Positions 9,756 to 19,715 of a DNA stretch of 64,000 nt are shown piece after piece. The notes under the pieces are model-generated. The model did not search any database, had not been told where the DNA came from, and saw only the letters and a list, made by a program, of their open reading frames with translations. The position numbers were made by a program, and so were the translations under genes. The first letter of the stretch is position 1. Every line of letters starts with the position of its first letter. Origin of the DNA: Dicaeum eximium (lineage: Eukaryota; Chordata; Aves; Passeriformes; Dicaeidae); contig VWZP01002400.1 in the NCBI GenBank assembly GCA_013396995.1, positions 3,410,001 to 3,474,000 on the forward strand, written 5' to 3'.

Positions 9756-12700
9756 GTAAGTTGCGAGGCGTTTTAGACTAAAATAATTTATATTTATATT
9801 TTCAAGTATGTTATTTGCACTTTGGAAATAAATTATTCAAAATTCTGTGAAAAAAGCCACAGACTATACTCCCTCAAAAATTGTACTTGTTTGGCTGTCC
9901 TGGATGACTGAATTTGATCAGAATTCCCTGCTGAAAACCTAGAAATTACTCACAGAGTAACATGAATAATGTGCATAATGGTATTACAATATGCGTAATG
10001 GTATTACAATAATATGTATAGATGAGTTAGTAGCAAGCTCAGAATGTTCATCTTCTATTGAGTTTGTACTAATCTTGCAAGTAAAGGAGGAGAAAATGAA
10101 AACTGTATGAAATGCAACAAACACAAGTGCCAAACTCTGCACCTAGAATGGGCCAACCCTGGATGTACAGACAGACTGGGGAACAAGAGGCTGGAGAGCA
10201 GTGCCACGGAAAGGGCCCTGGGAGTCCTGGCCAGTGGCAAGTTGAACAGGAGCCAGCAGTGCCCTGGCAGCCAGGAGGGACATCCCTGTCCTGGGGACAT
10301 CAGGGACAGCATCACCAGGCAAGGGAGGGGATTGTCCTGCTCTGCACTGATGCAGCCTCACCTCATGGTGGTTCTGTGCAGTTTCATAAGAATACAATAT
10401 AAGAATATAAAACTGTTAGAGAGTGTCCAAAGAAGAGCTATGAAGATGGTGAAGGGTCTTGAGGGGACACCAGCTGAGGAGCAGCTGAGGTCACTTGTTC
10501 TGTTCAGCCTGGAGAAGAAGGGTCTGTGAGGTCTCCCAGCTGTTTACAGCTTCCTAACTAGGGGAAGTGGAGGGCCAGAGCACCAATCTCTTGTCTCTGG
10601 TGACCAGTGACAGGACTCAAGGGAATGGCATGAAGCTGTGTCAGGGGGTTTAGGCTTGGTATTAGGAAATATCTAACTATCTTAGCCAGAGGATGGTTGG
10701 GCATTGAACAGGCTCTCCAGGGAAATCGTCACAGCACCAAGCCTGACATGTTTGGATAATGCCCTCAGGCACATGGTGGAATTTTGGGGCCTTTCCTGTG
10801 CAGAGCCAGGAGCTGGACTTCAATGACCTCTTGAGTCCCTTCCAACTCAGGATATCCTATCATTCTGAAGAACATTTGAGGGGCTATCTTTCTAGAAGCT
10901 GCTTTTTAAGAGCTTCTGTTTTGTTCCAAGATCACAAGCATCACTCACAGTTAGCTGATAGGTAGCACCTAGCATCTGACATTGCCATTTTCTCATGAGT
11001 TCTAGATGTATCAGTTCAGCTGTTGCTGAGATTGTTGCATTCCTGTATTACTCCATTGGGCATTTTCTTTTGCTCCACCTGTGTGTTACAACCGTAGGAT
11101 GATCAACATCGCATTTTCTGTACTGGTTAACATTATCAAGCAGATATACAAACTACTAACAAAATGTCCAGCAAATCAGTTATAAAAATTGTTCCTTCTG
11201 TGTGGTGCCTGAAAAAGAGTATTTTATTTCCTCCTTTCTGCCAGAGCTTTTGAGAAGGCTCCTTCTCTCCTTTTTGCTTCCCAGTTAAGGTGGAGCTCCT
11301 GCACTGCTGAAAATACTCAATCTCTGTATAAATTTGCTTTCTACTTTCAGCTGGATAGACTTGGTGAGGTACATAAATATTCTAATCAAAAATGTAGTAC
11401 TAAGAAAACAGGAAACAATGAACACTCTAAAGAACTACTCTAGATTTATTTATACAAAACAATGAAATCCAAAGTTAACCAAAAAGAGTGAAAAGCAACT
11501 AAACACAGAAACTGGGTACCAGAAACACCTGTCTTGATAGTTGAAAGTAATTTGCCACAGTGCTAAAGTCCTCCTTATTTACTTACTTGAAAATATTTTA
11601 ATATTTTACTTAATATTTTGGGAGTTTTGATCAAGAGAGAAAACTGTACATGGGTTTAATGACTTCCTTTCCTGTTACTTGTTTTAAAGGTGTTTTCACT
11701 TCTGTAAGCTTCCAGGAAGAGTTATGGGAATCCGCCTATTACGCTTCACCTCTGTGGTGATCATCGTGTTGCTTCTTGTGGCAGGTGCTTTAACAGCTTT
11801 GCTTCCCACTATCAAAGATGACAAATTGCCCAATTCAAGAAGGGAACCCAAAACCCAGAGTCAGTCTGCCTTGGATTCATTCACTCTTATTATGCAGACA
11901 TACAATAGAACTGACTTACTGCTAAAGCTTTTAAATCATTATCAAGCAATCCCCCACCTACATAAAGTAATTGTTGTGTGGAACAACATTGGTGAGAAGA
12001 CACCAGAGGAAATGTGGAATTCCCTGGGGCCTCATCCTGTCCCCGTTGTCTTTAAAGTTCAAACTGTAAATCGTATGAGAAACAGACTGCAGAATTTCCC
12101 TGACCTGGAAACAAAAGGTAATCAGCAGTTCATATAACTATTACTAATATTATTTTCATGCTTGAAATCTGAATGCTAAAAGAGAGATGGTTGAGTTATA
12201 CTGTGTAATAAATCAATGGATCTTTTGGACCACTTCATAGAGCGTGGGTAGTATAGAGGAAACCTGTGTTATGACATCAGGTGCACACCACCACCAGGCT
12301 GTTAGTGAAGAGTAAAGGAAAAAAAAGAGGAATATCAAATGCATTTCAAGGTCTTTTGCAACAGTTGTCCATTTCCTTTGTGAGGCAGACATAGGTAGTT
12401 CAGCTTCTCTTCCTTCTGTAGCCTAAACTGAAATTCAAAATGCATGTATTTGTTGAGTGCCTGCACTAATCTGAACTTCAGTCATCTGGTAAAGACTTGA
12501 TTTAGTCCATTCCTCTCAAGACTAAGTTCTCAAGCATGTTCTGCTCTTCTGAGAAACTTCCCTCCCTAGCTGTCTGGCTTTCTATCTCAAATTACACACC
12601 CTTTTATTTAAGAGTACTTTCCCCAGTCTCTTTGGTATTCATCTAAATATTCTTCCTAAGCTCTTTCTAGGACGTGTACAACAATAAATCCTGTTTGTTT

Positions 12701-14566
12701 CAAGTGGAAAAACCCCCCATATGTTGCATTACAGACCTGACCTTACTCATGATTAGTAAAGGTATTTACTGCCCCCTTCCTATCATACTGCTAGTCCAAA
12801 CACATGATTTCTAGGAAGACACTGGAAACTTCCAATTCCCAAGTGTTTTACTTACTATAATAAGATCTGTGCTAACTGTAAACTTTAAAAGTTTTAATGC
12901 ATCTGCAGTTCAGATCTAAGAATATCCTTCCTTTTCCACTTCCTGGTGGTCTTTTGTCTAAAACTTAAGGCAAAGTCTTCATTCTGTAGTAATAACACTG
13001 AATGTTGCCAGGGCAATTTAACTTGCTTACATAGTGTATATGCTAAAGAAAAGTACCTAACTCTATTCTAGTTGTATCTATTCTACAAGATTAGTAGAAT
13101 TTTAAGTTGCTTTGCCAAACACTCCCAAGTTGTCGAACACATATTTCTCCAGCTGTACTACAGATGATCAAAGGTTGCTGGTTTTTGTAACAGCCTGGCA
13201 AATAATCTAAAACTGAAGTTTGCTTCCAGTTACCCCAAAGCTGTAACCCTGCTTTAGCTTTGTAATCTAATTATGTTTTATCAATCTACTTTCAAGAAAT
13301 TGCAATTAAGCTTAGTAGTTGTAGAAATTTTATATTTAATTTGTCAAATATTGCGCTGCATACTGTGCCCATGTATTTAATCTTTTGATGAATTAAAGGT
13401 TTTCCTCTTATTTTCCTCCCTTCAGCTGTTTTAATGATGGATGATGACACACTAGTCAGTGCTCATGACCTTGCTTTTGCCTTTTCCGTTTGGCAGGTAA
13501 TGTTTTGCATCTTGGCAGGCAGTATCTGTAAGTTGCACTTGAGATTAATAGTTTTAGTTAGAGCAATACTGTATCATACTGTTTTACCATTTGTTTTCTA
13601 GCTTTAAAGTTAGATTTTAAGAAGTTTGAGGTGTTGAATAATAGAAATTGCAAAATTGTTCTTTAGTAGTATCTGTAATCTGTAACTTGAAAATTTTAAC
13701 TCTTACTTTACAAAACCATGAAGTTGCTAACTGCTGAATTTATTTAAATGTGTACTAGTCTGTGTGTTTTGTTTTACAAAACACGAGAAATTGTCTTTAA
13801 AGTTATTTTCCGTGCCAAATACACAGCTGCCAATTGTGGGTAGATGTTTTGTTGGCACTGTGTGATGTGGAATGAGGCAGACTATCAGTTTTGTAAAACT
13901 GCATTTAATTGCAACATTTATGCAGATCAAAGGACCATATGCCAACAATTTAATTCTTTCCTGGCAATAATGTTGTGCTCCTTTCATTTAAAAAATGCAT
14001 AAATCTCTCTTATGAGCGCACTTAAGTGAACCCCACACTGTGAAATATGTGTTGAATTTCTTTTTTTCTTTCAGCAATTTCCAGAGCACATAGTGGGATT
14101 TGTTCCTAGAAAGCACATTTCTACTCCTTCAGGTGTATACAGTTATGGCAGCTTTGAATTGCAGAACCCTGGCTTTGGGAATGGAGATCAGTATTCTATG
14201 GTGCTTATTGGTGCAGCATTTTTTCACAGCGGGTATTTAGAAGACTTTCAACAGCAGCCAGAAGCAGTTTACGCCTTAATAGATGAAACTCAAAATTGTG
14301 ATGATATTGCCATGAATTTTCTGGTAGCCAAGCATACTGGAAAGCCTTCAGGAGTGTTTGTGAAGCCTGTTGACATAAGAAATTTAGAAAAAGACACTAA
14401 CAGTGGCTATTCTGGAATGTGGCACCGAGCAGAGCATTTGTTACAGAGGTCCTACTGTGTAAATAAACTGGTTAATATTTATGATGGCATGCCCTTGAAA
14501 TATTCTAATATCATGATTTCTCAGTTTGGTTTTCCTAATTATGCCAATCACAAAAATAAAATGTAA
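9751..14566 (+). CDS. EXTL2: EXTL2 (exostosin-like 2 glycosyltransferase), complete
   Basis: Alpha-1,4-N-acetylhexosaminyltransferase of family GT64. It adds GalNAc or GlcNAc to the phosphorylated glycosaminoglycan-protein linker and restrains chain elongation; type II membrane protein of the ER/Golgi. Coding pieces 9751-9755, 11690-12117, 13426-13496 and 14075-14566 join in phase into 331 residues (human 330). Visible: a membrane anchor at about residues 18-40, sequon N74-R-T, the UDP-sugar/Mn DXD motif D150-D152 (MMDDDT), and the NCDDIAMNF segment with likely catalytic Asp245, close to mouse Asp246. The long start at 9751 is preferred because it yields MRCFHFCKLPGRVMGIR, parallel to human MRCCHICKLPGRVMGIR. 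The ATG at 11724 would give a 318-residue form. Confidence 0.96.
9756..11689 (+). other. EXTL2: EXTL2 intron before the main coding exon
   Basis: Contains a tandem of about 20 bases (CGTAATGGTATTACAATA-like, near 9973-10012) and a CR1 insertion (about 10098-10871). The rest is plain AT-rich intron ending TTGTTTTAAAG at 11689. Confidence 0.75.
10098..10871 (+). mobile_element. CR1 LINE, 5'-truncated, end of ORF2 plus 3' UTR
   Basis: The plus strand decodes as the end of the CR1 reverse-transcriptase ORF2: CQTLHLEWANPG, ERALGVLASGKLNRSQQC, LLESVQRRAMKMVKGLEG and SLEKKGL are recognisable CR1 blocks. Then comes the CR1 3' UTR (CCAAGCCTGACA, TTCAATGACCTCTTGAGTCC) ending near CCTATCATTCTG. It has internal deletions and is dead. 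A 140-residue open frame at 10107-10529 is this remnant, not a host gene. Confidence 0.9.
11690..12117 (+). CDS. EXTL2: EXTL2 main N-terminal coding exon
   Basis: 428 bases from acceptor AAAG to donor AAAAG|GTAATC. Encodes the rest of Arg2 through Lys144: the CKLPGRV start tail, the membrane anchor RFTSVVIIVLLLVAGALTALL, and the first half of the GT64 fold including IMQTYNRTDLLLKLLNHY and VIVVWNNIGEK. Confidence 0.95.
12118..13425 (+). other. EXTL2: EXTL2 intron
   Basis: AT-rich intron with a good polypyrimidine tract (TTTTCCTCCCTTCAG). No repeat or gene recognised. Confidence 0.85.
13426..13496 (+). CDS. EXTL2: EXTL2 coding exon with the DXD motif
   Basis: 71 bases, residues 145-168 AVLMMDDDTLVSAHDLAFAF plus SVWQ. 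D150-D152 is the metal/UDP-sugar motif. Acceptor CTTCAG, donor CAG|GTAATG. Confidence 0.95.
14075..14566 (+). CDS. EXTL2: EXTL2 last coding exon
   Basis: Acceptor CTTTCAG at 14074; encodes residues 169-331 and stops with TAA at 14564-14566. Contains QFPEHIVGFVPRKH, the GDQYSMVLIGAAFF segment, TQNCDDIAMNF and SGMWHRAEHLLQRSYC, all GT64 hallmarks. The C terminus ends SQFGFPNYANHKNKM. Confidence 0.95.
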   Translation, partial: QFPEHIVGFVPRKHISTPSGVYSYGSFELQNPGFGNGDQYSMVLIGAAFFHSGYLEDFQQQPEAVYALIDETQNCDDIAMNFLVAKHTGKPSGVFVKPVDIRNLEKDTNSGYSGMWHRAEHLLQRSYCVNKLVNIYDGMPLKYSNIMISQFGFPNYANHKNKM

Positions 14567-17500
14567 GCCAATGAATTTAAGGTGTTAAATGATAAACAAT
14601 ACTCAGTGAGTTGTACTGAGTTCAAGGAGAGAAGAAGGTGTAATTACTGCATCTTGGCCATCCCTCTTTGCAGCCTCTGATTTTGTCTCCACTGGCTTTT
14701 TATATATTTTCTTTCCTGTCTAACTAATTCACAAAGGTAAGTTTTGAGAAAACTTAAAGAATATATAGTCATGCTTAGCTGTGATAAAATCATTCTCTTT
14801 CCTTAAAACCTGAAAAGCTACTTTAATTAATTAGGTCAGTTCTTCAGAAACATGCAGACAAAAATGCACTGCTACTCTTCAGATCTTAACATTTGGATTT
14901 TTTTTCCTTGAATATACATATCCAGTCAAATGAGGTCTAGGCATATTTTTGACAGTTATATTTTGAGATGCTTCCTTGCCTTCCCACTCCTCACCTGCTC
15001 CTACCCAGTTTCCAGTGAAGCTGTAGAAGAGCTACAGTGAACTGCTGGCCAGGCTTCTGGCCTCCTGTACAAAACTCTTTGAAGTTTGTATATAAGCTAC
15101 TTGGTGTTCTGAGATGTTCTTGAAGCTGCTATGAAAGCCAGAAGAGTACCTCACCTTAATCTCAGATAGTCCTTAAACCATTGCCTACAATATCTACTCC
15201 TGCTGAGTTAATGGAAAATGATCTCTGATGTGGCTTTTTTTCTATTATTGATTTGCCTAGAGTTGCTGAAACACTGCAAGCAGCTGAAAGGTAAATTCTA
15301 GAGGCTGGAAATATAAGAAACATGAATACTTGAAATATGAAACTTATATAAGCAGCCAGAAGAATTGGATGGTTACTTAATTAATATTCTTTTTAATACT
15401 TAGTTTTATTTTGATATTTTGCATATATGTTGTTCCAAGGAAAATCACCCAGGAAAATCCTCAATTAGTTAAAAATTTCTTATTTAGGGTTCCTAGTAAG
15501 AGCAGGGTGTTCAACATTTATTACAGTGTACATTTTGTAATTTTACAGGTCTGCTGGTTTTTTAGCTACTCTTTCAATGAGTATTTACTTTTTAGTTCCT
15601 TTTTCCTCTGCTTTTGGTGGCTATGACAACAGAGTTAAAATGTACAATGGGTAAAGCATTATTAAAAAAAGTATTTTAAGGTGCAGTGATATTTGACAGG
15701 GATGGACTGTTATCAGTCTCTGAATTCCCTGACTTTATAGCATAACCAAAGGTGCTGTTAATGGCTTTTGTTAGACTGGGACTCTGTAGTTCTGGAAACC
15801 TTCTATTGACATAGACAGGGCAAACCTTTTCCAATGAAGTTGCAGAAGGGTTGGGCTTTTTTTGTGGTATGGAGGAGAGAATAAAAGACAGTGATTTTCC
15901 TGGGTCACAGAATCAGATTTGGCATCCAAAGCAGATTTAGTTTTATCTGCATCAGCTTTTAATTGATTCTTAGAATCAGTTCAAAGGTAGCTGTGGGCAA
16001 CCAGTCACAGCTAATACCTAGTACAGAAATAGCATCTGCACAAATGGTGTATAATTTATCATTTTTTGTAATAAGTTAGCTGAACAAAGAGTGAAAAATA
16101 TGGCAAGTTCTTTGCAGCAGGGTGTGAGTCTTTGAGGGGAATGAAGGATTCTTTTGCCTTGTTCTATCAGTATTAAAAGGATTTAATTTCTGTTTAGTGA
16201 AGTCTTCCTAGTACTTTTGTAAGATTTAAAGGGCAGAATCTTAACATGGCAATGTAAAGTCTGCTTAATTTTGTTGTAATAGTGAAAAGTAGTTTTTAAT
16301 TATTATGCTGTAGTGCTAAGTAGTATGCAAACAGGTCTATGATCTTTCCAGAAATGCAAATCTCCATTATTTCTGTTCTGTGCAGTATCAACTAGAGTTG
16401 TGAAGACTCACAGTTGTTGTTAACCTTATTTTCGAAATGTGAAAGGAACTGTCAACTCAGCCAAATCTTAGTATTGGGCTCTTTGTTGGAACGAAGGAGT
16501 TGTTTTGGTTTCTTCTGTATCAGTGAAAGAATCAATAGAACAAGCTTTTAATGATACTGTTCAATTTAATTTGCGCCATTGTAAAATAAAATACAGAAAG
16601 GAGACTTGTGATGTGTTTATTTTCAGATCCTTGACCAAAATTTTCAGTGTTAAGATGTCTAAAGTAAGCTCTGAGCAGCACCAAGCTGCTTTGCTATGAG
16701 CACATGAGCAGCACAAGATTTCTTTTTTAAAAAAAATGTGTTCTTGTTGGCACATACATTGATTAAATTTAGGTAAGGCCTACTTATGAAGGAAGAAAAG
16801 CCCTAAAATAACCAACAGCCTTAATCATTTAGTCTTAGCTAGCAAAGAAAATACATAGATAAGACTTAAGCTTCAGCCATAATTCACTGTACTTTGGAAC
16901 CAAAAGGGGTTGTTTGCTGATTTTTTAAAAGTGAATTTTTTATCCCTTGGTAGTTATAAAAATGCCTTAAGATTCTTTGCTGAAAATACATTACCAAAAA
17001 ATTATATTTTAAATGACATTTTTAAAATTATATTTTAAAATAAAATGCATGTGATTATTTCTTCTTAGATATTATCCATGTAATTTGGTAATATTTTGGA
17101 GTCTAAACAGAATCATCACCGCCTCTGAATGTTCTGTTAAAATTACTGTTAATGCAACACGGGATTTTAAACATGGTATCTGAAATACATATTTAAAAAA
17201 TCAGGGTATAGTCCTAAAATGCACAAGAAAATTGCTTCTTTATAAAAAAATGCCACAAGATGTCACTGCAGCCTTGATATTTGATCTCAAATGTCAAAAT
17301 GAGTACATAGTATTGATTAGAATAACTAAGTTGTACTAGTTGAAAATATTCTTAAAGCTAGCATTTTACAAAATGAAATTCCATTAAATAATCATACTAT
17401 TAGCTAAAAGATACAATGCTGGAATTTAAAAAACACAGAGGTTATTTTGCACATATTTTTACAGGGAAGAAAAGAAATGTTAGGTTATTTCTGGTGCTTA

Positions 17501-18690
17501 CAAAGGCTGCAGCTAATTGCCACAAATGAGAACTTTTCTACAATGAAAACTGTATTGAGAACTTTTCTACTAATGAAAACTGTATTTTTAACTTTGCAGA
17601 AGACATATAAGCAGTATACAAGAATTTGACAGCTAGGCTTCAGTTTCTAGTCATATTTTCCTCCTAGATTCACCAGTCTAGCTGGATGGGTTTACATATC
17701 TTAGGCTTTAGCACAGACTCTGTTTCTGCAGATTCTAGATACTGGACAGTGGGCTGTAGACTGTTCCATCTTTCCTTCTGTTGCCAAAGAGTGTCACTAA
17801 AGCTATTTTGGGTATGTTCATTCAAACTGCCCTTAAGCAGAGTGCAGCACTGACTTAGAAATGTGTTACACTGAACTGTAGTGGAAGTCTGAGTAAAAAA
17901 GGGCATCAAAAAAACTGCGGCTCTGGACAACATCCCTTAATACCCTGTCTCTTACACAGCATATAGCACCCCTTAGAGGATTGCTTGTAAATAAAAAACC
18001 ACTAGTGAAATACCTGATTTTGTTAAGGGTTACACACAAGTGAAAGTTGTAAAGAACAATCTAAAGAAAAACACTGATTTCCATGAAAAGCAAATACTCT
18101 CCAACAACCTTTATTTAATTTGCTGCTAAATAAGGCTGCAGTCTCATTCTTGGAAGCATCTTGTATGGAATAGTACTTACTACTGAAAATGAGGTTTTCT
18201 CAGGTTTCAGAATCAGGCACAAACAGGGTCATACTTAGCACATTAATTTTCAAAAAAAGTTGAAAAGAAGCAGTGTAAGAACATAGGTACAAAGCATTAG
18301 AATCAAGACAGAAATTAAGCAAATAAAAAACACCTACACTGTCTTCTGTAGTCCTTCACCTTATTTGTAAAGCTTTAAAGATTATCCAGTGCTTATGACA
18401 CCAGATTAAAAACTGAAGAGTCAGAAGTGTTTCACACTCCTGTTTAGCCTCATTAGCAGACACACCAGGATTAACTGTATGAACTGTTGGTTACAGTAGG
18501 TTATTTATAGTGTTAGGGAAAGCTGCTGATACTAACGTGAACCTCAGGGCTGCATATGGCTTTGCATTACAACATCTTTTAAAGGTGTTTCAAGAGTGCA
18601 TTTTTTTGTTTGTTGAAAGAGTGACTTTTTTTACTCCCTTTCCTTCTCTCCTCAAGTAACCTCTCCTTTGCAGCCTTTGCTTTAGTTGTA
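14567..18690 (+). other. EXTL2 3' UTR and EXTL2-CDC14A intergenic region
   Basis: About 4.1 kb without another gene. Possible AATAAA signals after the EXTL2 stop occur at 15880-15885, 16585-16590 and 17039-17044; which is used cannot be told. A two-copy 29/30-base tandem lies at 17528-17586. No trace of VCAM1 or GPR88 coding sequence is seen. Short open frames here look random. Confidence 0.7.
17528..17586. repeat. Tandem duplication, two copies of about 29 bases
   Basis: GAGAACTTTTCTAC-AATGAAAACTGTATT occurs at 17528-17556 and again at 17557-17586 with one extra T. A recent local duplication. Confidence 0.9.
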
Positions 18691-18852
18691 AAAGTGAGAC
18701 GGCAGTGTGCCCTGTTTGGTACTCACCAATTCTTTCTAAAGGGGAGAGCGGAAGAACGCGCGCAGCGCTCGGAGCAGCGCCTTGGGAGAGCTCCGCGCCT
18801 CAGGCGTGCGCGGCGCCTCTCACTGCTCGCAGGGGGCGGCCGGCACCGCCCG

Positions 18853-18860
18853 GGCGGGAA
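18853..18860 (-). promoter_or_regulatory. E2F-like site
   Basis: GGCGGGAA is the complement of TTCCCGCC, an E2F/DP core. A second partial core TTCCCGCG is at 18892-18899. Binding is inferred from sequence only. Confidence 0.35.
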
Positions 18861-18912
18861 GCGGCGGCCGCGGGGGGCTTGGGGCGGGGCGTTCCCGCGG
18901 CGCCGCCAGCTC

Positions 18913-18948
18913 ATTGGCTGCAGGCGCAGCAGGGCGGCTTCTTATTGG
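18913..18948 (-). promoter_or_regulatory. Paired CCAAT boxes (NF-Y type)
   Basis: Two inverted CCAAT boxes, ATTGG at 18913-18917 and 18944-18948, lie 31 bases apart in the same orientation. NF-Y pairs at about three helical turns are a hallmark of many cell-cycle promoters. No clear CHR element (TTTGAA) follows. Confidence 0.5.
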
Positions 18949-19562
18949 TCAACCAACTTGTCTGTCAGGACAAAGGGTGGCCCAGGTAGCGCAATGGGTG
19001 CTCGGCCGGTTCCCCCGTGCCTGAGGCGGCCCCGCCGCTCCGGCCGCGCTGCTGAGGCAGCGCTCCGGCTCAGCCGCGCTCCGAGCTGTACGCGACACCC
19101 GCCCGGTGCCCGCGGGGCGCTCTGCTACGGGCCGCCCCCGGGCGGGGAAAAGCAGCCCGAGCGCAGCGGGGCGCGGCGGCGCTGCCCGGGCAGGCGGGGC
19201 GGAGGGCGGGGCAGCGCCGGGCTCAGGGCCGCTGCCTGCCGGAGCAGGGGCGCTGCCGGGCCGGGGAGCGGGGGGAGCGCGAGGGGCCGGTCACTCGCAG
19301 CGTCAGCCCTGGGCCGGGCGACACAAAGGCTCCGTAACGCGGTTGCCAGAGCGCCGCCGGTCGCCTGGTAACCGCCCGCTGCCGCTTTATCCGGGGGCGT
19401 CTCCTGGCTGGGGGCGGGGTGGAGCTGGAGTCCTTGCGGGCGCTCGCTTGCCCGGCGTGTCCCGGGGCTCGTTCTCCGCTCCGCTCCGCTCCTATGCGGG
19501 CTGCGGCCGCCGCGCTCGCAGCACCGTGGGCCCTGGCGGGCAGCCCCTCCGGGCAGTGGGTC

Positions 19563-19671
19563 NNNNNNNNNNNNNNNNNNNNNNNNNNNNNNNNNNNNNN
19601 NNNNNNNNNNNNNNNNNNNNNNNNNNNNNNNNNNNNNNNNNNNNNNNNNNNNNNNNNNNNNNNNNNNNNNN
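19563..19671. other. Assembly gap (109 N)
   Basis: Run of N in the CDC14A CpG island, ending one base before the G of the inferred start codon. A single N is also at 19799. Confidence 1.
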
Positions 19672-19715
19672 GGCCGCCTCCGAAGTGCTGGGGGGAGCCT
19701 CGGAGTTCGTGAAAG
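19670..19715 (+). CDS. CDC14A: CDC14A exon 1 coding part
   Basis: Reads (M)AASEVLGGASEFVK then one base, donor AAAG|GTGAGA. Human starts MAAESGELIGACEFMK. Only the G of ATG (19672) is sequenced; A and T at 19670-19671 are N. Confidence 0.85.

Noticed and set aside
10107..10529. 140-codon open frame as a possible gene
   Set aside because: It is the end of a CR1 ORF2 with recognisable blocks and deletions, followed by the CR1 3' UTR.
14567..18690. Search by eye for VCAM1 immunoglobulin exons or the single-exon GPR88
   Set aside because: No seven-helix open frame and no Cys-Trp-Cys Ig pattern on either strand.
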